64,000 nucleotides of DNA from Petrotoga mobilis SJ95 (GTDB taxonomy: Bacteria; Thermotogota; Thermotogae; Petrotogales; Petrotogaceae): the NCBI RefSeq assembly GCF_000018605.1, contig NC_010003.1:1712501-1776500 (forward strand), read 5' to 3'. Within the stretch, counting starts at the first letter, position 1; the number at the start of each line of letters is the position of its first letter. Shown here in pieces: positions 46,301-55,246 of the stretch. Both the position numbers and the translations under genes were made by a program. The notes beneath the pieces were generated by a model, which saw only the letters and a list, made by a program, of their open reading frames with translations, made no database searches and was not told the origin of the DNA.

Positions 46301-47840
46301 TGCACAACATCCAAAACTATTTCCGATAAGACAGATGAATTTTGCTTGCGGACCAGATTCAGTCAAATTTTATCATGAAGATGAGATATTCAAAAGAGCA
46401 GACAAACCGTTTTTGCATTTAGTGACAGATGCACAAACCAACAACGCTCCCTTTGTTACAAGAGCTGAGGCACACGATCGAGTGGTGAAAAAGAGTAAAC
46501 CAAAAACGGATTTGGAGTTCAAAGATTTTGTCTTATTCCCCGATGGTCATAAGGACAAATTAAAATTGGGGCAGAGGCAGTGGCTCATTCCCTACATGGG
46601 TGAGGCAAGTAACCTAGGAAAAGCTATACTTAAACATTACGGAATAGAAGCGAAGGTTTTACCAACGGCCACAGTTCAAGCCAAAGAAGCGGCAGATAGG
46701 TTCATCACAACGGAAGTTTGTTTTCCGTTAAGAGGCGTGGTTGGTGATGCGATGGCAACCTTGGAAGAAATAGCCAGAGATAAAGGAAAGGACTGGATAA
46801 ATGACAATACCGTTATTTTCTTGCCGACCACTTCTGGCCCATGTCGTTTTGGTAAGTATGGAGAAGTTCTGAAGATTTTTTTACATAAAGAAGGACTTGA
46901 CAATATCCCTATAATCAGCCCTTCTGTTGATACGGGTTACCTCCAAATAGAAGCGCCAGAACAGTTTAAAACTCTTTATCAGAAAGCAGACGCATTAATA
47001 AATGTTTTCAGGGCAATAAAAATGGCGGATATGACAGATGATTTAATCAGAAGATTCAGACCATATGCGGATGATTTTTCTGATTTCGATGAAACTACCC
47101 AAAAATTATGGGAAAACCTACAACAATTACTGATGGAAAAAGGCGGTTCTATAAAATATCTAAAAAGATGGGTGAATGACGCTATAGATACTTTCACAAA
47201 GTTATCCCCAAGTGCGAAAGAGCATTCACTTCCTTTAGTATTGTACATAGGGGAAATATATTCAAGACAACATGATCCTTACACAGATTATGTAATGGAA
47301 AGGATAGAAGAGGAAAGGTTAGAAATAATCAGAGGGACAATAGCTGAATGGTTAGAATATGTGATTTACATTAACGAAAGGAGAAACCCTAATTTTCTTT
47401 TCCGATTTGTGGATAATTACATGGGTTTCACAGATTGGCGCTTCAAAAGAATTTTTGGGGCGTATTCTAAAGACCACGCTGTTTTACCCAAACCTCAAAA
47501 AATCATCGATGACATGCAAAATAGTAGAAAGTACCACGGTGATATTGTAGGAGAATCACCTTTGGTAATTGGGATATTTCTAAAATTTTTAAATGGTGAA
47601 TTGGCAAACGGTAGACAAAAAGTTTCTGGGATATTCCATGTAGGACCTTTCACTTGCATGCAAGAAGGCGTGGCGATGGCAAAAATGGATGCCATCGCCA
47701 AAGAAGTATCAAAACGAGATCCTTCATTGGTTGTTCCAATGATTCATGCATTTTTTGGAGATTCTGCCAATACGAATCTCGAAGCTGAAATTGCAGCATT
47801 CAGAGAACAGTGCTATCTCAAACAAAAATTGACAAAATAA
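43377..47840 (+). CDS. Giant 2-hydroxyacyl-CoA dehydratase activase-type protein
   Basis: A 1487-residue cytoplasmic protein joining several modules. Two ASKHA ATPase domains come first: one opening with YVGFDIGSSSIHVAVID, one near residue 342 with TIGVDGGSTTTKAAIVD. Cluster-type cysteines lie in DSTCGVFMEMEENR and QNKCSCQGGPA. Then come a DUF2229-like part (VGIHRAGVTLGEIGIWSAAL) and a long C-terminal part related to the dehydratase subunit HgdB (TSGPCRFGKYGE, GPFTCMQEG). Homologues of this length are known in anaerobes; the partner and reaction are mostly unproven. ATG 43377 follows AAGGGGAG. It is monocistronic. Confidence 0.85.
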   Translation: MYYVGFDIGSSSIHVAVIDEEGKLKYVKESIPHFGVPLKRLPEIWESIKPELDGEVLSTSFTGIGAQLFNKVFSELLFDYESVTIPKGASFLEPNVSYVFHIGAKDSYFLRLGHLKEKVNLLELSANSKCGGGSGILVEKQLKRLYLKNDSEFFQIDDYSQKIELMRKLYAQAENEVKDYSDIQGFNARCGVVIQSDLIHEQNEGAQRPFLVAKLYSTVARNFKNDVIGARELDPSLSAIATGGVFSSDYILKSFNMLTNLNVKRPKYHTAVAAIGIALEALEKKNKFVIDFNRLSEISNFTKSKRPYAKPLYAFLDKVHSYEGKIEKVQPDVVRDVTIGVDGGSTTTKAAIVDVETGALLDKIYISTHGDPERALKEVFRHLAKKSNNYNVLGVCTTGSARKLYERILVSQKKKETLEEEGYAVLDGAVDEVTCHAKGIKFHDEEIDTIFEIGGQDMKFTSFKLNGEEATDQIKEARMNYSCQAGAGQTLENMAQLLGLDVKSTLQEAALKAEKVPIIDSTCGVFMEMEENRLISEGFSQEEIAAAIVRSTAASYFNKFVGGPQHVQNKCSCQGGPALGKAFLAAMAQVTNKDIYAYPHRELFGAWGAGLFLREEILKVKKEGKEVRSAFRGFEVVDMKFEKEEVMCSDYFGKSSCKVRNCKLKIFTIAGEKVITGGFCPRGNSEGAEKVKVDYVEIFHRLFEKHFEGIKYEKLDEINVDNEKTVGIHRAGVTLGEIGIWSAALFSKIGFLPVLSPVSDEEIAQRGINIAPTEFCIAMKLVIGHGDLLAKDKRIKHLFNPSVIEEVRDKKPMRKFCIYTEAEGYLLQDILGLEEDREILPVLYWKDKERSAQAIYDELKRIGYNISKEEILEAIDYADQKLEAFKSDLHKQGERFLNKLEKSEEIGYVGLGRDYVVLDPQASSQSGSMFTKQRGMNYIPQTFLEEYYKDIPIDELSFNEYWYQNAHILQASIFVAQHPKLFPIRQMNFACGPDSVKFYHEDEIFKRADKPFLHLVTDAQTNNAPFVTRAEAHDRVVKKSKPKTDLEFKDFVLFPDGHKDKLKLGQRQWLIPYMGEASNLGKAILKHYGIEAKVLPTATVQAKEAADRFITTEVCFPLRGVVGDAMATLEEIARDKGKDWINDNTVIFLPTTSGPCRFGKYGEVLKIFLHKEGLDNIPIISPSVDTGYLQIEAPEQFKTLYQKADALINVFRAIKMADMTDDLIRRFRPYADDFSDFDETTQKLWENLQQLLMEKGGSIKYLKRWVNDAIDTFTKLSPSAKEHSLPLVLYIGEIYSRQHDPYTDYVMERIEEERLEIIRGTIAEWLEYVIYINERRNPNFLFRFVDNYMGFTDWRFKRIFGAYSKDHAVLPKPQKIIDDMQNSRKYHGDIVGESPLVIGIFLKFLNGELANGRQKVSGIFHVGPFTCMQEGVAMAKMDAIAKEVSKRDPSLVVPMIHAFFGDSANTNLEAEIAAFREQCYLKQKLTK

Positions 47841-47881
47841 GGATCTACTCTCCCTTTAGCAAAGAGAACCTAAAGTGAAAA

Positions 47882-49588
47882 TTATTCAACTCTAGAAACA
47901 TCTAAAGTTACTTCTTTTATACCGTTGGTAGTGTTTGTTTTGAACAATTCATTTAAAGCCGAAAGCAATTTGTTCTCAATTTCGGCAATTTTCTCACTGT
48001 TTCTAAAATCTTCAGGCTTATAAGTTGAGAATATGAGTCTAAGAGTGTCAAAAACCTGCGAAAAGGAATTTTCCACGGTTTCTTTCATATCTGCGTTGGC
48101 AACTAATAAGGAATATTCCGCAACAAAAACACGGTTGTTAAGGTTGATTCTAACTGGGTATTCTCCTTTTATAATTTCAACTTTTAAGTCTTGCTGAGTT
48201 TGAATATACCTGATTTCAGGTTCTAGGGCACCATAGAATTTGATGTCAGTGTATCCCAGAAATTCAGGATCACGTGGATTATCTTTAATGGAGTATACAC
48301 TAACCTGTCCATTTTCAAATCTAGCGTATAAATAACCATTGGCGATTTTAATTCCGTTAATACCTTCTAAATTCAAGTTTTCTTGTAGTTTGGGAGAGTT
48401 AGGATTACTTATTTCTGCTATGCTTAATCCTTCCATATATCTGAGTATATATAGATAGTTATCGTGATTGATTACATCTGTGACGTTTCCTGGCGTGTCT
48501 ATTGTAGCGATTTCTTGGGGTTTACTTGGATCTGTAACTTCATATATAGTTACCCCCATTTCGCCACTTGGTGAGTAGAGATAAACTTTTTCCTCGGGCA
48601 CTACTTTTGTGGAAAAGCGTATTTGAGAGGTAGATTCTCCACCTTTTTGATCCTTTGCAACAATTCTTAAGGTATAATTTTTTCCCATTTCCAAAGAATT
48701 AAATCGATAAAAATACGTATCGATATTTTCTGCTATGAGTCGCTCTTGTCCAGAGTCCGCAGTTAAATATAAATCAAAAACCAAAGAATCTCTATCGGGA
48801 TCTTCAGCTTGCCATACGAAGTACACACTAGACTCGCTTAATTGTTGATTTTCAGATGGTGATAAGATTATTGGGCTTATGGGAGAACTATTTTTTTGAA
48901 AATAATAATTTTCAGAGAAATTATAAACCATGTTATTTTTAACAACAGCAAATTTCAGATCCAATCCTTCTGAAGGCACTGAACTTAAAATAAGTGTATT
49001 CTGGGTGGAGGTCCTATAAGGTTCGTACATTCCATCACTGTTTCTTCTATAAATTAAATATTGGTCATAGTCTTGTGGGAGTGTTATATACAAATCGTTA
49101 TCATCCCATTCATAATCTATTTGATATCTTAGGGGTAATTTTTCGAGATTTATGTCGCTTAGGGTTTTATCTTCATTCACAAACAATTCTGGGTTGTTAT
49201 AATAGTAATATGCAAGTCCTGTATCATCGACTGCCATGATATTTAGCTCATAAGTCCCTTCTTCTATGGACGTTAATTCTATACTTTCTCCAACAGGAAA
49301 AGATGCTTCGTAAGTATTGGCTCCAATCAATTCAACTTTTATTTCGTTGTAAGGTTCTTGTAGACCTTCTGACGCAACTATTTCGTAGTTGATCGTTACA
49401 TTATACTTTCCACCAAAAAACAACAGAGAAAATATAATCACAATACCCAAGACAACTATTGCAATAATAGTTGTAATAATAATTAATCTCTCTCTGTTTT
49501 GTGGTGGTTTCTTTTCTTCTTGGTTGATTAAACTTTCGTATTCTAATTTATTTTCATTCTTATTTTCTGAATTGTTCTCTTCAGCCAT
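47882..49588 (-). CDS. Membrane-anchored protein with Fn3-like and LVIVD-like beta repeats
   Basis: A 568-residue protein. An acidic cytoplasmic N-terminus (1-33) leads to one membrane helix (about 34-61, IIITTIIAIVVLGIVIIF), so the rest lies outside. The middle holds beta-sandwich stretches; one (SPIILSPSENQQLSE to LRIVAKDQKGG) resembles a fibronectin III fold. From about 338 come LVIVD-like blades (IYEVTDPSKPQEIATID, IAEISNPNSPKLQ). Binding to sugars or envelope protein is possible; no enzyme motif was found. The downstream convergent activase ends 41 bp away without a clear terminator. Confidence 0.7.
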   Translation of the reverse strand: MAEENNSENKNENKLEYESLINQEEKKPPQNRERLIIITTIIAIVVLGIVIIFSLLFFGGKYNVTINYEIVASEGLQEPYNEIKVELIGANTYEASFPVGESIELTSIEEGTYELNIMAVDDTGLAYYYYNNPELFVNEDKTLSDINLEKLPLRYQIDYEWDDNDLYITLPQDYDQYLIYRRNSDGMYEPYRTSTQNTLILSSVPSEGLDLKFAVVKNNMVYNFSENYYFQKNSSPISPIILSPSENQQLSESSVYFVWQAEDPDRDSLVFDLYLTADSGQERLIAENIDTYFYRFNSLEMGKNYTLRIVAKDQKGGESTSQIRFSTKVVPEEKVYLYSPSGEMGVTIYEVTDPSKPQEIATIDTPGNVTDVINHDNYLYILRYMEGLSIAEISNPNSPKLQENLNLEGINGIKIANGYLYARFENGQVSVYSIKDNPRDPEFLGYTDIKFYGALEPEIRYIQTQQDLKVEIIKGEYPVRINLNNRVFVAEYSLLVANADMKETVENSFSQVFDTLRLIFSTYKPEDFRNSEKIAEIENKLLSALNELFKTNTTNGIKEVTLDVSRVE

Positions 49589-49622
49589 TTCTATCCCTCC
49601 AAAGATAAATTTACTATTGCCT

Positions 49623-50450
49623 TTAGAACCCTTTTTTAGCGCCCCTTCGCCCCAACAATTTTTTGTATAGTTGTATGTATGTTTCTAAGGGAATATCTTC
49701 TGGTCGAGATGAGGGGTCAATTTGTACCTCAGTTAAATATTTTTCTGTATCAGGTATAATCTCTTTAAGATTATTTTTTATTGTTTTTCTTCTTTTAGAA
49801 AAACATATGTGAACAAATTTCATGAAATCTTTTGGATCTATTTCTTCTACATACTTGTACACAGGGTTGAATTTCAATATTACTGAATCTACTTTTGGAA
49901 TTGGTATGAAATTGTTTTTAGATACATCCATGATTCTTTCAACAGTACAATAAGTCTGAACGAATATACTTAAAGGGCTGTAACTTTTTTTTGATTTTGC
50001 CATCAACCGTTGTCCAAACTCTTTTTGAAACATAAAAATTGCGTATTCAAATTTTGGTGATTCTTCAAATATCTTTTCTAATATTTTTGAAGAGATATAA
50101 TATGGGATGTTTGCTATATATTTCAGTTTTGGAATATCTTTGAATTTAGAAAGGTCTGTGTTTAAGAAATCTTCAAAATGTATTTCTACATTTTTTGAAC
50201 CTTCAAACCTTTCTTCTAATAGTGGTTTGAGCCTCTCATCAATTTCAAACGTTATTACTTTTTTTGCTTTCTTTGCTATCTCTTCTGTGAGAATTCCATT
50301 GCCGGTTCCAATTTCTATTATTACGTCATTTTCATCGATTTCACTTTTTTTTACTATTTCATGAGACACAGTCGAGTTAGACAAAAAATTTTGACCCAAC
50401 CCTTTTTTTAATCTTATATCGTACTTCTTAAGCCATTCAGAGGTTTTCAA
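49623..50450 (-). CDS. rsmA: 16S rRNA (adenine1518/1519-N6)-dimethyltransferase
   Basis: A 275-residue KsgA/RsmA enzyme that dimethylates two adenines in the 3' hairpin of 16S rRNA. Motifs: KKGLGQNFL at the start, SAM-binding EIGTGNGILTEEIAKKA, acidic FEIDERL, and catalytic NIPYYISS. The last residues (GRRGAKKGF) are encoded by a 19-base sequence also found at 15066-15084, so the tail may have been added by that repeat. The start is TTG 50450 with AAAGGTG before it. Confidence 0.93.
   Translation of the reverse strand: MKTSEWLKKYDIRLKKGLGQNFLSNSTVSHEIVKKSEIDENDVIIEIGTGNGILTEEIAKKAKKVITFEIDERLKPLLEERFEGSKNVEIHFEDFLNTDLSKFKDIPKLKYIANIPYYISSKILEKIFEESPKFEYAIFMFQKEFGQRLMAKSKKSYSPLSIFVQTYCTVERIMDVSKNNFIPIPKVDSVILKFNPVYKYVEEIDPKDFMKFVHICFSKRRKTIKNNLKEIIPDTEKYLTEVQIDPSSRPEDIPLETYIQLYKKLLGRRGAKKGF
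49635..49653 (-). repeat. G-rich 19-base repeat inside the rsmA 3' end
   Basis: Exact copy of the core at 15066-15084 (GGGGCGAAGGGGCGCTAAA on the minus strand). Here it codes for the C-terminal tail; the G-quadruplex pattern of the other site is incomplete because the upstream G runs are absent. Confidence 0.6.
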
Positions 50451-50474
50451 ACAAATTTCACCTTTCTTATTTTA

Positions 50475-52967
50475 TCAAAACAGACCAGATACATTAGCGT
50501 ATGTGTCAAAGCCGGCGTTAATAAAACTCATGAATGTTTGTACCGTACTCATAACTTCTACGATGTTGGTGAGTGTGTTTTTTGGAATATAGATAATATC
50601 TTTTGGTTTTACTTCTGGGTTCATCCCGGTTTTTACAGGGGCTGCGTTTATTATTCCAGATAAGTCCAAAGTTACAGGTGGATTTTCCGGACCATCTTTG
50701 AATAAGTATACCGTTGTTAATTGAGCTGATTGAGAAGCGTTTCCTGCTTTGAGTATTGCGTCTAGCACTGTCATGCCTGCATTGTATGGGATAATACCGG
50801 GTTTTGTTACTTCTCCAAAGACGTAAACAACTTGCTCTTCTGCCGGTGGTACGTAGACTATGGATCCAGGGTTAACAAGTACATTTCTTAGTGATTCAAC
50901 GTCTTTTATATCCACTTTTATTTCCTCGTTGTTTTTTGTATAGATGAAGATGCTCTCTTGGTTTTTCCAATCGATAGCGGAGTTAGAAAGTATCTCAACC
51001 AAGCTCATTGGAACATCTGTTCTTAGACTTTTTGGAGAGATATTTCCCAAAACAGCTATGTATGAACCACTCACTTCTGGTTGAACAACGACGTATGAAC
51101 CTTTTGGAACTTCCATCATTAAATTGTTCAATAATTCTTCAGAATTTATTGTTTTTATCTTTTCATTGTTTTGGTAGATTGCTATTGTTCCAGTATCTAC
51201 TGGGGAGAACCCATTTACAGACGAGAAGACATCTATTAACCTTACATTTTTTTGCTGAATAACTTGTGTTTCTCCTGCTTTGTAGACGATAATTTGGTCT
51301 GGAGCAATTTTTGAAATCTCTACAAAGGCCTTGCCTTCGAGTAGAATATTTTTTAAACTGTCAAATTCATTCGCTATTGAAGTTCCGGTTTTTTCACCGA
51401 TTTGATATCTAACTTGGTAGGATTCATCTAAGTTTAATGGGAGCAGTAGTTCATACAAACTTTCTCCTTGATTGTAGGCCATAACATTAGAGAATTCTCC
51501 GAATATATAAGCCATTCTTAATTCTGTGTCGGCTATTATCGTTGAGCCAGAACTTACTAAGACATCTTTCAACATAGTTAAGTTATTCGGATCAACGGTT
51601 AAACTTTTTGTACTTCCAGAATTATCCACGATAACCAAGTTTCCTGAAAAATTGTTACTGAAACCACCTGCTAATCCAACTATCTTATCCATCCTTATTT
51701 TTTCGTTTGGCAAAAATTCAACCTTTCCAGTTCTGTTGAATGCTCCACTTAGATAAACATAGTTTCTCTTAAGTGTAATTTGAACAAAATCACCTTTTTT
51801 TAGCTCAGTATTCGAATTTACGGGTTGGTTGTTTACTCGAACTTCTTCCACATTTTCTTCACTTATACCAACTTTAGTTAAGAGTGTTCTGATGTTCATT
51901 CTTTCTTGTTTTTCAAAGTCAACTCTTTGTGAATTTTCTTGTGAACTTAAGTATACATAATTTTCAAATCTGTTTATTATTACTGTATCGCCAGGTTGAA
52001 GAAAAAAATCTTCATTGTTGGTTGTTTTCTGTAAAGATAAAGTAGTAGTTTCTCCTTCTCTAACAACTGTTACAGAGTCTTCTACTTCGCTTAGACTAAC
52101 GTTAAGTAACGTTATTACAGATTTTATTCCCATGCCTTCAAAATAATCTAAAGAAGCTGATCCAAAATCAGAAAAGACAAGAACATTATTAGTATAGTTG
52201 TAAGGAATTATTACTGTGTCGCCTGGTTGTAAGGAATAATCTTCTTTTTTTACTATTTCATCAAATGGGACTTCTTGAATTTTTCCCTCTCGAACAATCA
52301 TAATTTCAGCAGGCATCTTGTTAGTAGGTATATTCATGGAAGAGATGACGGTTTTCAACGTCAAACCTTCATAGTAATCTAAAGATGACGTGCCGAAGTC
52401 TGAAAAAACAGTGATTTTGTTCGTATAGTCGTAGGGGAAGAGAATAAAGTAATTTTCATATATATAAGGATCTTCACCAGGTTCTCCACTTTTGATCCAT
52501 TCGATATTAACTTTTTGTTCCTTTCCATCGGGAGATTTGATCAACGCATAAGAGGAGTTAGTGATATCTTTTATCCCACCAGCTAATCCAATTAGATCTG
52601 AAAGTTTAATCTTTTCGTTTTTTATGTTAATGACCCCGTTTATGTTGGTGTTTCCTAAAACCGTTACCGAAAAAGGGGCATACTGGGTGATTCCTACTGT
52701 AACTTTATTAGTTTTTATGTAACTTTCCATTTTAGTGGATATCTCGTTTTCAATTTCTTCTAAAGTTCTACCTTCTGCTTTTATTCTGCCAATAGGAGGT
52801 ACCGTGACGTCTCCTTCTGGCCCCACAATTGCATCGGTTATTGAATATTCAGGATATCCTAAGACCCAAATTCCTAAGATGTCACCCATCCTTACGTTAT
52901 ATGAGAATGTAATAATTGGTAAAGCCAAAAGAATTAAAAGAATGATAATAAAGCTACCTTTTTTCAT
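50475..52967 (-). CDS. Exported SLBB-repeat protein (polysaccharide export type)
   Basis: An 830-residue protein with a signal peptide (about 1-22) and an N-terminal polysaccharide export domain (VRMGDILGIWVLGYPEYSIT, GPEGDVTVPPIGRI). About nine SLBB-like beta-grasp repeats follow, such as VTVLGNTNINGVINI, ITVFSDFGTSSLDYYEG, VLVFSDFGSASLDYFEG, VYLSGAFNRTGKVEF and VYVFGEVTKPGIIPYN. Repeats two and three are nearly identical, a recent duplication. Wza-like proteins have two or three, so this is an extended form. It may span or link the periplasm of the loose outer sheath; no other capsule genes are near. Confidence 0.82.
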   Translation of the reverse strand: MKKGSFIIILLILLALPIITFSYNVRMGDILGIWVLGYPEYSITDAIVGPEGDVTVPPIGRIKAEGRTLEEIENEISTKMESYIKTNKVTVGITQYAPFSVTVLGNTNINGVINIKNEKIKLSDLIGLAGGIKDITNSSYALIKSPDGKEQKVNIEWIKSGEPGEDPYIYENYFILFPYDYTNKITVFSDFGTSSLDYYEGLTLKTVISSMNIPTNKMPAEIMIVREGKIQEVPFDEIVKKEDYSLQPGDTVIIPYNYTNNVLVFSDFGSASLDYFEGMGIKSVITLLNVSLSEVEDSVTVVREGETTTLSLQKTTNNEDFFLQPGDTVIINRFENYVYLSSQENSQRVDFEKQERMNIRTLLTKVGISEENVEEVRVNNQPVNSNTELKKGDFVQITLKRNYVYLSGAFNRTGKVEFLPNEKIRMDKIVGLAGGFSNNFSGNLVIVDNSGSTKSLTVDPNNLTMLKDVLVSSGSTIIADTELRMAYIFGEFSNVMAYNQGESLYELLLPLNLDESYQVRYQIGEKTGTSIANEFDSLKNILLEGKAFVEISKIAPDQIIVYKAGETQVIQQKNVRLIDVFSSVNGFSPVDTGTIAIYQNNEKIKTINSEELLNNLMMEVPKGSYVVVQPEVSGSYIAVLGNISPKSLRTDVPMSLVEILSNSAIDWKNQESIFIYTKNNEEIKVDIKDVESLRNVLVNPGSIVYVPPAEEQVVYVFGEVTKPGIIPYNAGMTVLDAILKAGNASQSAQLTTVYLFKDGPENPPVTLDLSGIINAAPVKTGMNPEVKPKDIIYIPKNTLTNIVEVMSTVQTFMSFINAGFDTYANVSGLF

Positions 52968-52995
52968 TTTTTATCCTCCCCACTAAAATTTTTTG

Positions 52996-53445
52996 TTATA
53001 TCATTTTTTCTATTAGTTCCAATTCTTGAGAATTGTAACCCGAGATTTTTAAATGACTTACTATCTTTTTTGCAACTTCGTTGTTTCCACTTTTCAACGC
53101 GGCTTTTGATTTTATGATCAAAAAGTTTATTTTGTTTTGGCCATCCTGAGGTTCTTTTAAATGTAATATGTCTTCATACTTTTCTATTTCGTATAATGAA
53201 TGGGCAAGGTAAAGGTTTGTCTCGTCTAAGTCTATGCCTTTTTCTAAAGCAATCTCTAAAAATTTACTAGCTTTTTCGTAATCTTCACTTAGCATATAAC
53301 AGACCCCAATGTTATGATAGAACATAGGATCTTCAGGAAGTAAAGATATCGCTTTTTTATAATATGAAGCAGCATTTAGATAATTCCCTTTTTCTAACAT
53401 GGTGTTTGCTTTTTGGTTGTAATAATATGCCAGTTCTTTACTCAT
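52996..53445 (-). CDS. TPR-repeat protein
   Basis: A 149-residue helical protein of about four tetratricopeptide repeats (AYYYNQKANTMLEKGNYLNA, then KKAISLLPEDPMFYHNIGVC). No signal peptide. Such repeats bind partner proteins. The start overlaps the upstream gene's 3' end by 8 bases, so it is probably made together with that exported protein and the SLBB protein. Confidence 0.8.
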   Translation of the reverse strand: MSKELAYYYNQKANTMLEKGNYLNAASYYKKAISLLPEDPMFYHNIGVCYMLSEDYEKASKFLEIALEKGIDLDETNLYLAHSLYEIEKYEDILHLKEPQDGQNKINFLIIKSKAALKSGNNEVAKKIVSHLKISGYNSQELELIEKMI

Positions 53446-55246
53446 TTATATCCCCTTCAGTATAGTAAAAAAGAGTATCAACTAAAGTTTTATCTTCTAA
53501 TAACAGAGAGACACCGGCTGGATTTATCCCACTGATTATTGGAGGAAATAAGTTGTATTCTATGTAATCAATAGGTTTGTATGAAACTTTCAAATAACTT
53601 TTCAGATATTCTTCTTGGCTTTGATCTATAATACCTCCTCCGCTCATGAAGGCAAGGTTTTCTAAGTTAGCGTTTACTTCTTTTCCATTAGTCAGGTGGA
53701 ATAAAGAACTACTTGAAAGGATAAAAGGTATCGTCTTTTCAGGGGTTAGTTCTGTGTCGATCTCACCATGTGTTAATATCTTCGAATCGGTGTTAATTTG
53801 GGGTACATGAACTTGGAAGAGATCGTTAATTTCATATTCATAAGTATCTGATATCGAATAAGTACGATGGTAATTAAAAGGCACTCTACCCCCTGAATCC
53901 ATTACGTATATATTTTTGGTCAAAAAATCCATTTTTTCGCCTGAGATATCGTTGACATTAATTTTTAGGGTCACTGTTCGATCGTTTTTACTATACTTCA
54001 ACCCGTACAAATTCAAAATATACAGGTTACTTTCAGTATTTGAATCTATTCTTTCCAAGTAAACTTTGTTATCTTCTAAATCCGAAAGGATAAGCAAACC
54101 ATTTTCAATTTTGACTTTTCCCCTGAATTGACTAGTATTTTTACCATTAAAACTATTATCGATTGGGTTGAGTTCTCCATCTTCTTCTAAAATTTCTATG
54201 CCATCTTCAACTGATGAAACTAAGATTTTATTCCAGGGAAGAACATCAAGAGAAATATAAGTTTTATTTGGTAGTTTTGTTGTGTTCACCACTTCATTTT
54301 TTAATATATCGAAATTAAAAACTGATGAACTTGCATAATCAATTAAGTATAAATTGTTGTGCCATAAGGCTCCATCGAGAAACGTTGTTGAATGGTCAAA
54401 TTTCTTTTGTTGAAGTATCTCACCGTTGTAACCTATGATTTTTATTTCATTGTTGTATGGATCGTATCCGACTAATCTTCCAGCGTTATCGATGTCGTAA
54501 ATCACAAATGGAAAACCTTCTGTCAAAACTTCCTTTTGGTTTTCTATTTCGTTTGTTAATACCGTACTTTCCACCGTTGAATTGGTTTTAATTTCTTTTC
54601 TAATGATTGGAGAATAACTTTCAAAGTAATAAATCCCTTTATCCGAGCCTAGGTAAACTCTATTTAGATTTTCGTCAGCGTTTATAGAATAATAATTTTT
54701 GCCTTTGTCCAATCTTATCCAAGTTTCTTCGTAGTTACTTGTTTTAAATATCAAGTGATTTTGAGAATCTAAAACGTACAAATTTGAATTGATGATTTCG
54801 CAATCTACTGGATTATAAAATCTTTCAAAAGAATCTTTAACGCCTGCTGTTTGGCTAATTTCAAGAAATACAGGTGTGGCATAGTTGGAAAGTGAAAAAT
54901 TTTTGATACTGTTTATAAAGTTCAACAATGTATTAGCTTCTTCATTTACTGTTGAGAATAACAAAGAATTTTCCAAGTCCTGAATGGCTTTGTCTATCAT
55001 TCCTAACTGTAAATCCAATTTTGCTGCATAGTACCAAAGTTTGGGTATATCTGTTATATATATTTCTCCACTCATTGCTTGATTTAATTGAACACGTGCC
55101 TCGTATTTTTCCCCTTCAAATAACAACTGGAGACTATCTGAAAATAGTTCTCTAGAGTTTAATTCACTTTCTGATAATTCTTGAGAGAATATCCAAACGT
55201 TAGTCAGCAAAAGATAAATAAAAAGGGTGATAAGTGCTTTTTTCAT
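53438..55246 (-). CDS. Exported protein with TPR-like start and beta-propeller-like body
   Basis: A 602-residue protein with a signal peptide (about 1-21). Residues 25-115 form TPR-like helices (LWYYAAKLDLQLGMIDKAIQ). From about 120 to 400 short repeated beta stretches with NHL-like phrasing occur (NLYVLDSQNHLIFKT, NLYLIDYASSSVFNFD, KILVSSVEDGIEIL), consistent with a propeller. The C-terminal third is beta-rich and unidentified. I do not recognise a named family. It overlaps plsY by 4 bases and the TPR gene by 8. Confidence 0.7.
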   Translation of the reverse strand: MKKALITLFIYLLLTNVWIFSQELSESELNSRELFSDSLQLLFEGEKYEARVQLNQAMSGEIYITDIPKLWYYAAKLDLQLGMIDKAIQDLENSLLFSTVNEEANTLLNFINSIKNFSLSNYATPVFLEISQTAGVKDSFERFYNPVDCEIINSNLYVLDSQNHLIFKTSNYEETWIRLDKGKNYYSINADENLNRVYLGSDKGIYYFESYSPIIRKEIKTNSTVESTVLTNEIENQKEVLTEGFPFVIYDIDNAGRLVGYDPYNNEIKIIGYNGEILQQKKFDHSTTFLDGALWHNNLYLIDYASSSVFNFDILKNEVVNTTKLPNKTYISLDVLPWNKILVSSVEDGIEILEEDGELNPIDNSFNGKNTSQFRGKVKIENGLLILSDLEDNKVYLERIDSNTESNLYILNLYGLKYSKNDRTVTLKINVNDISGEKMDFLTKNIYVMDSGGRVPFNYHRTYSISDTYEYEINDLFQVHVPQINTDSKILTHGEIDTELTPEKTIPFILSSSSLFHLTNGKEVNANLENLAFMSGGGIIDQSQEEYLKSYLKVSYKPIDYIEYNLFPPIISGINPAGVSLLLEDKTLVDTLFYYTEGDINE

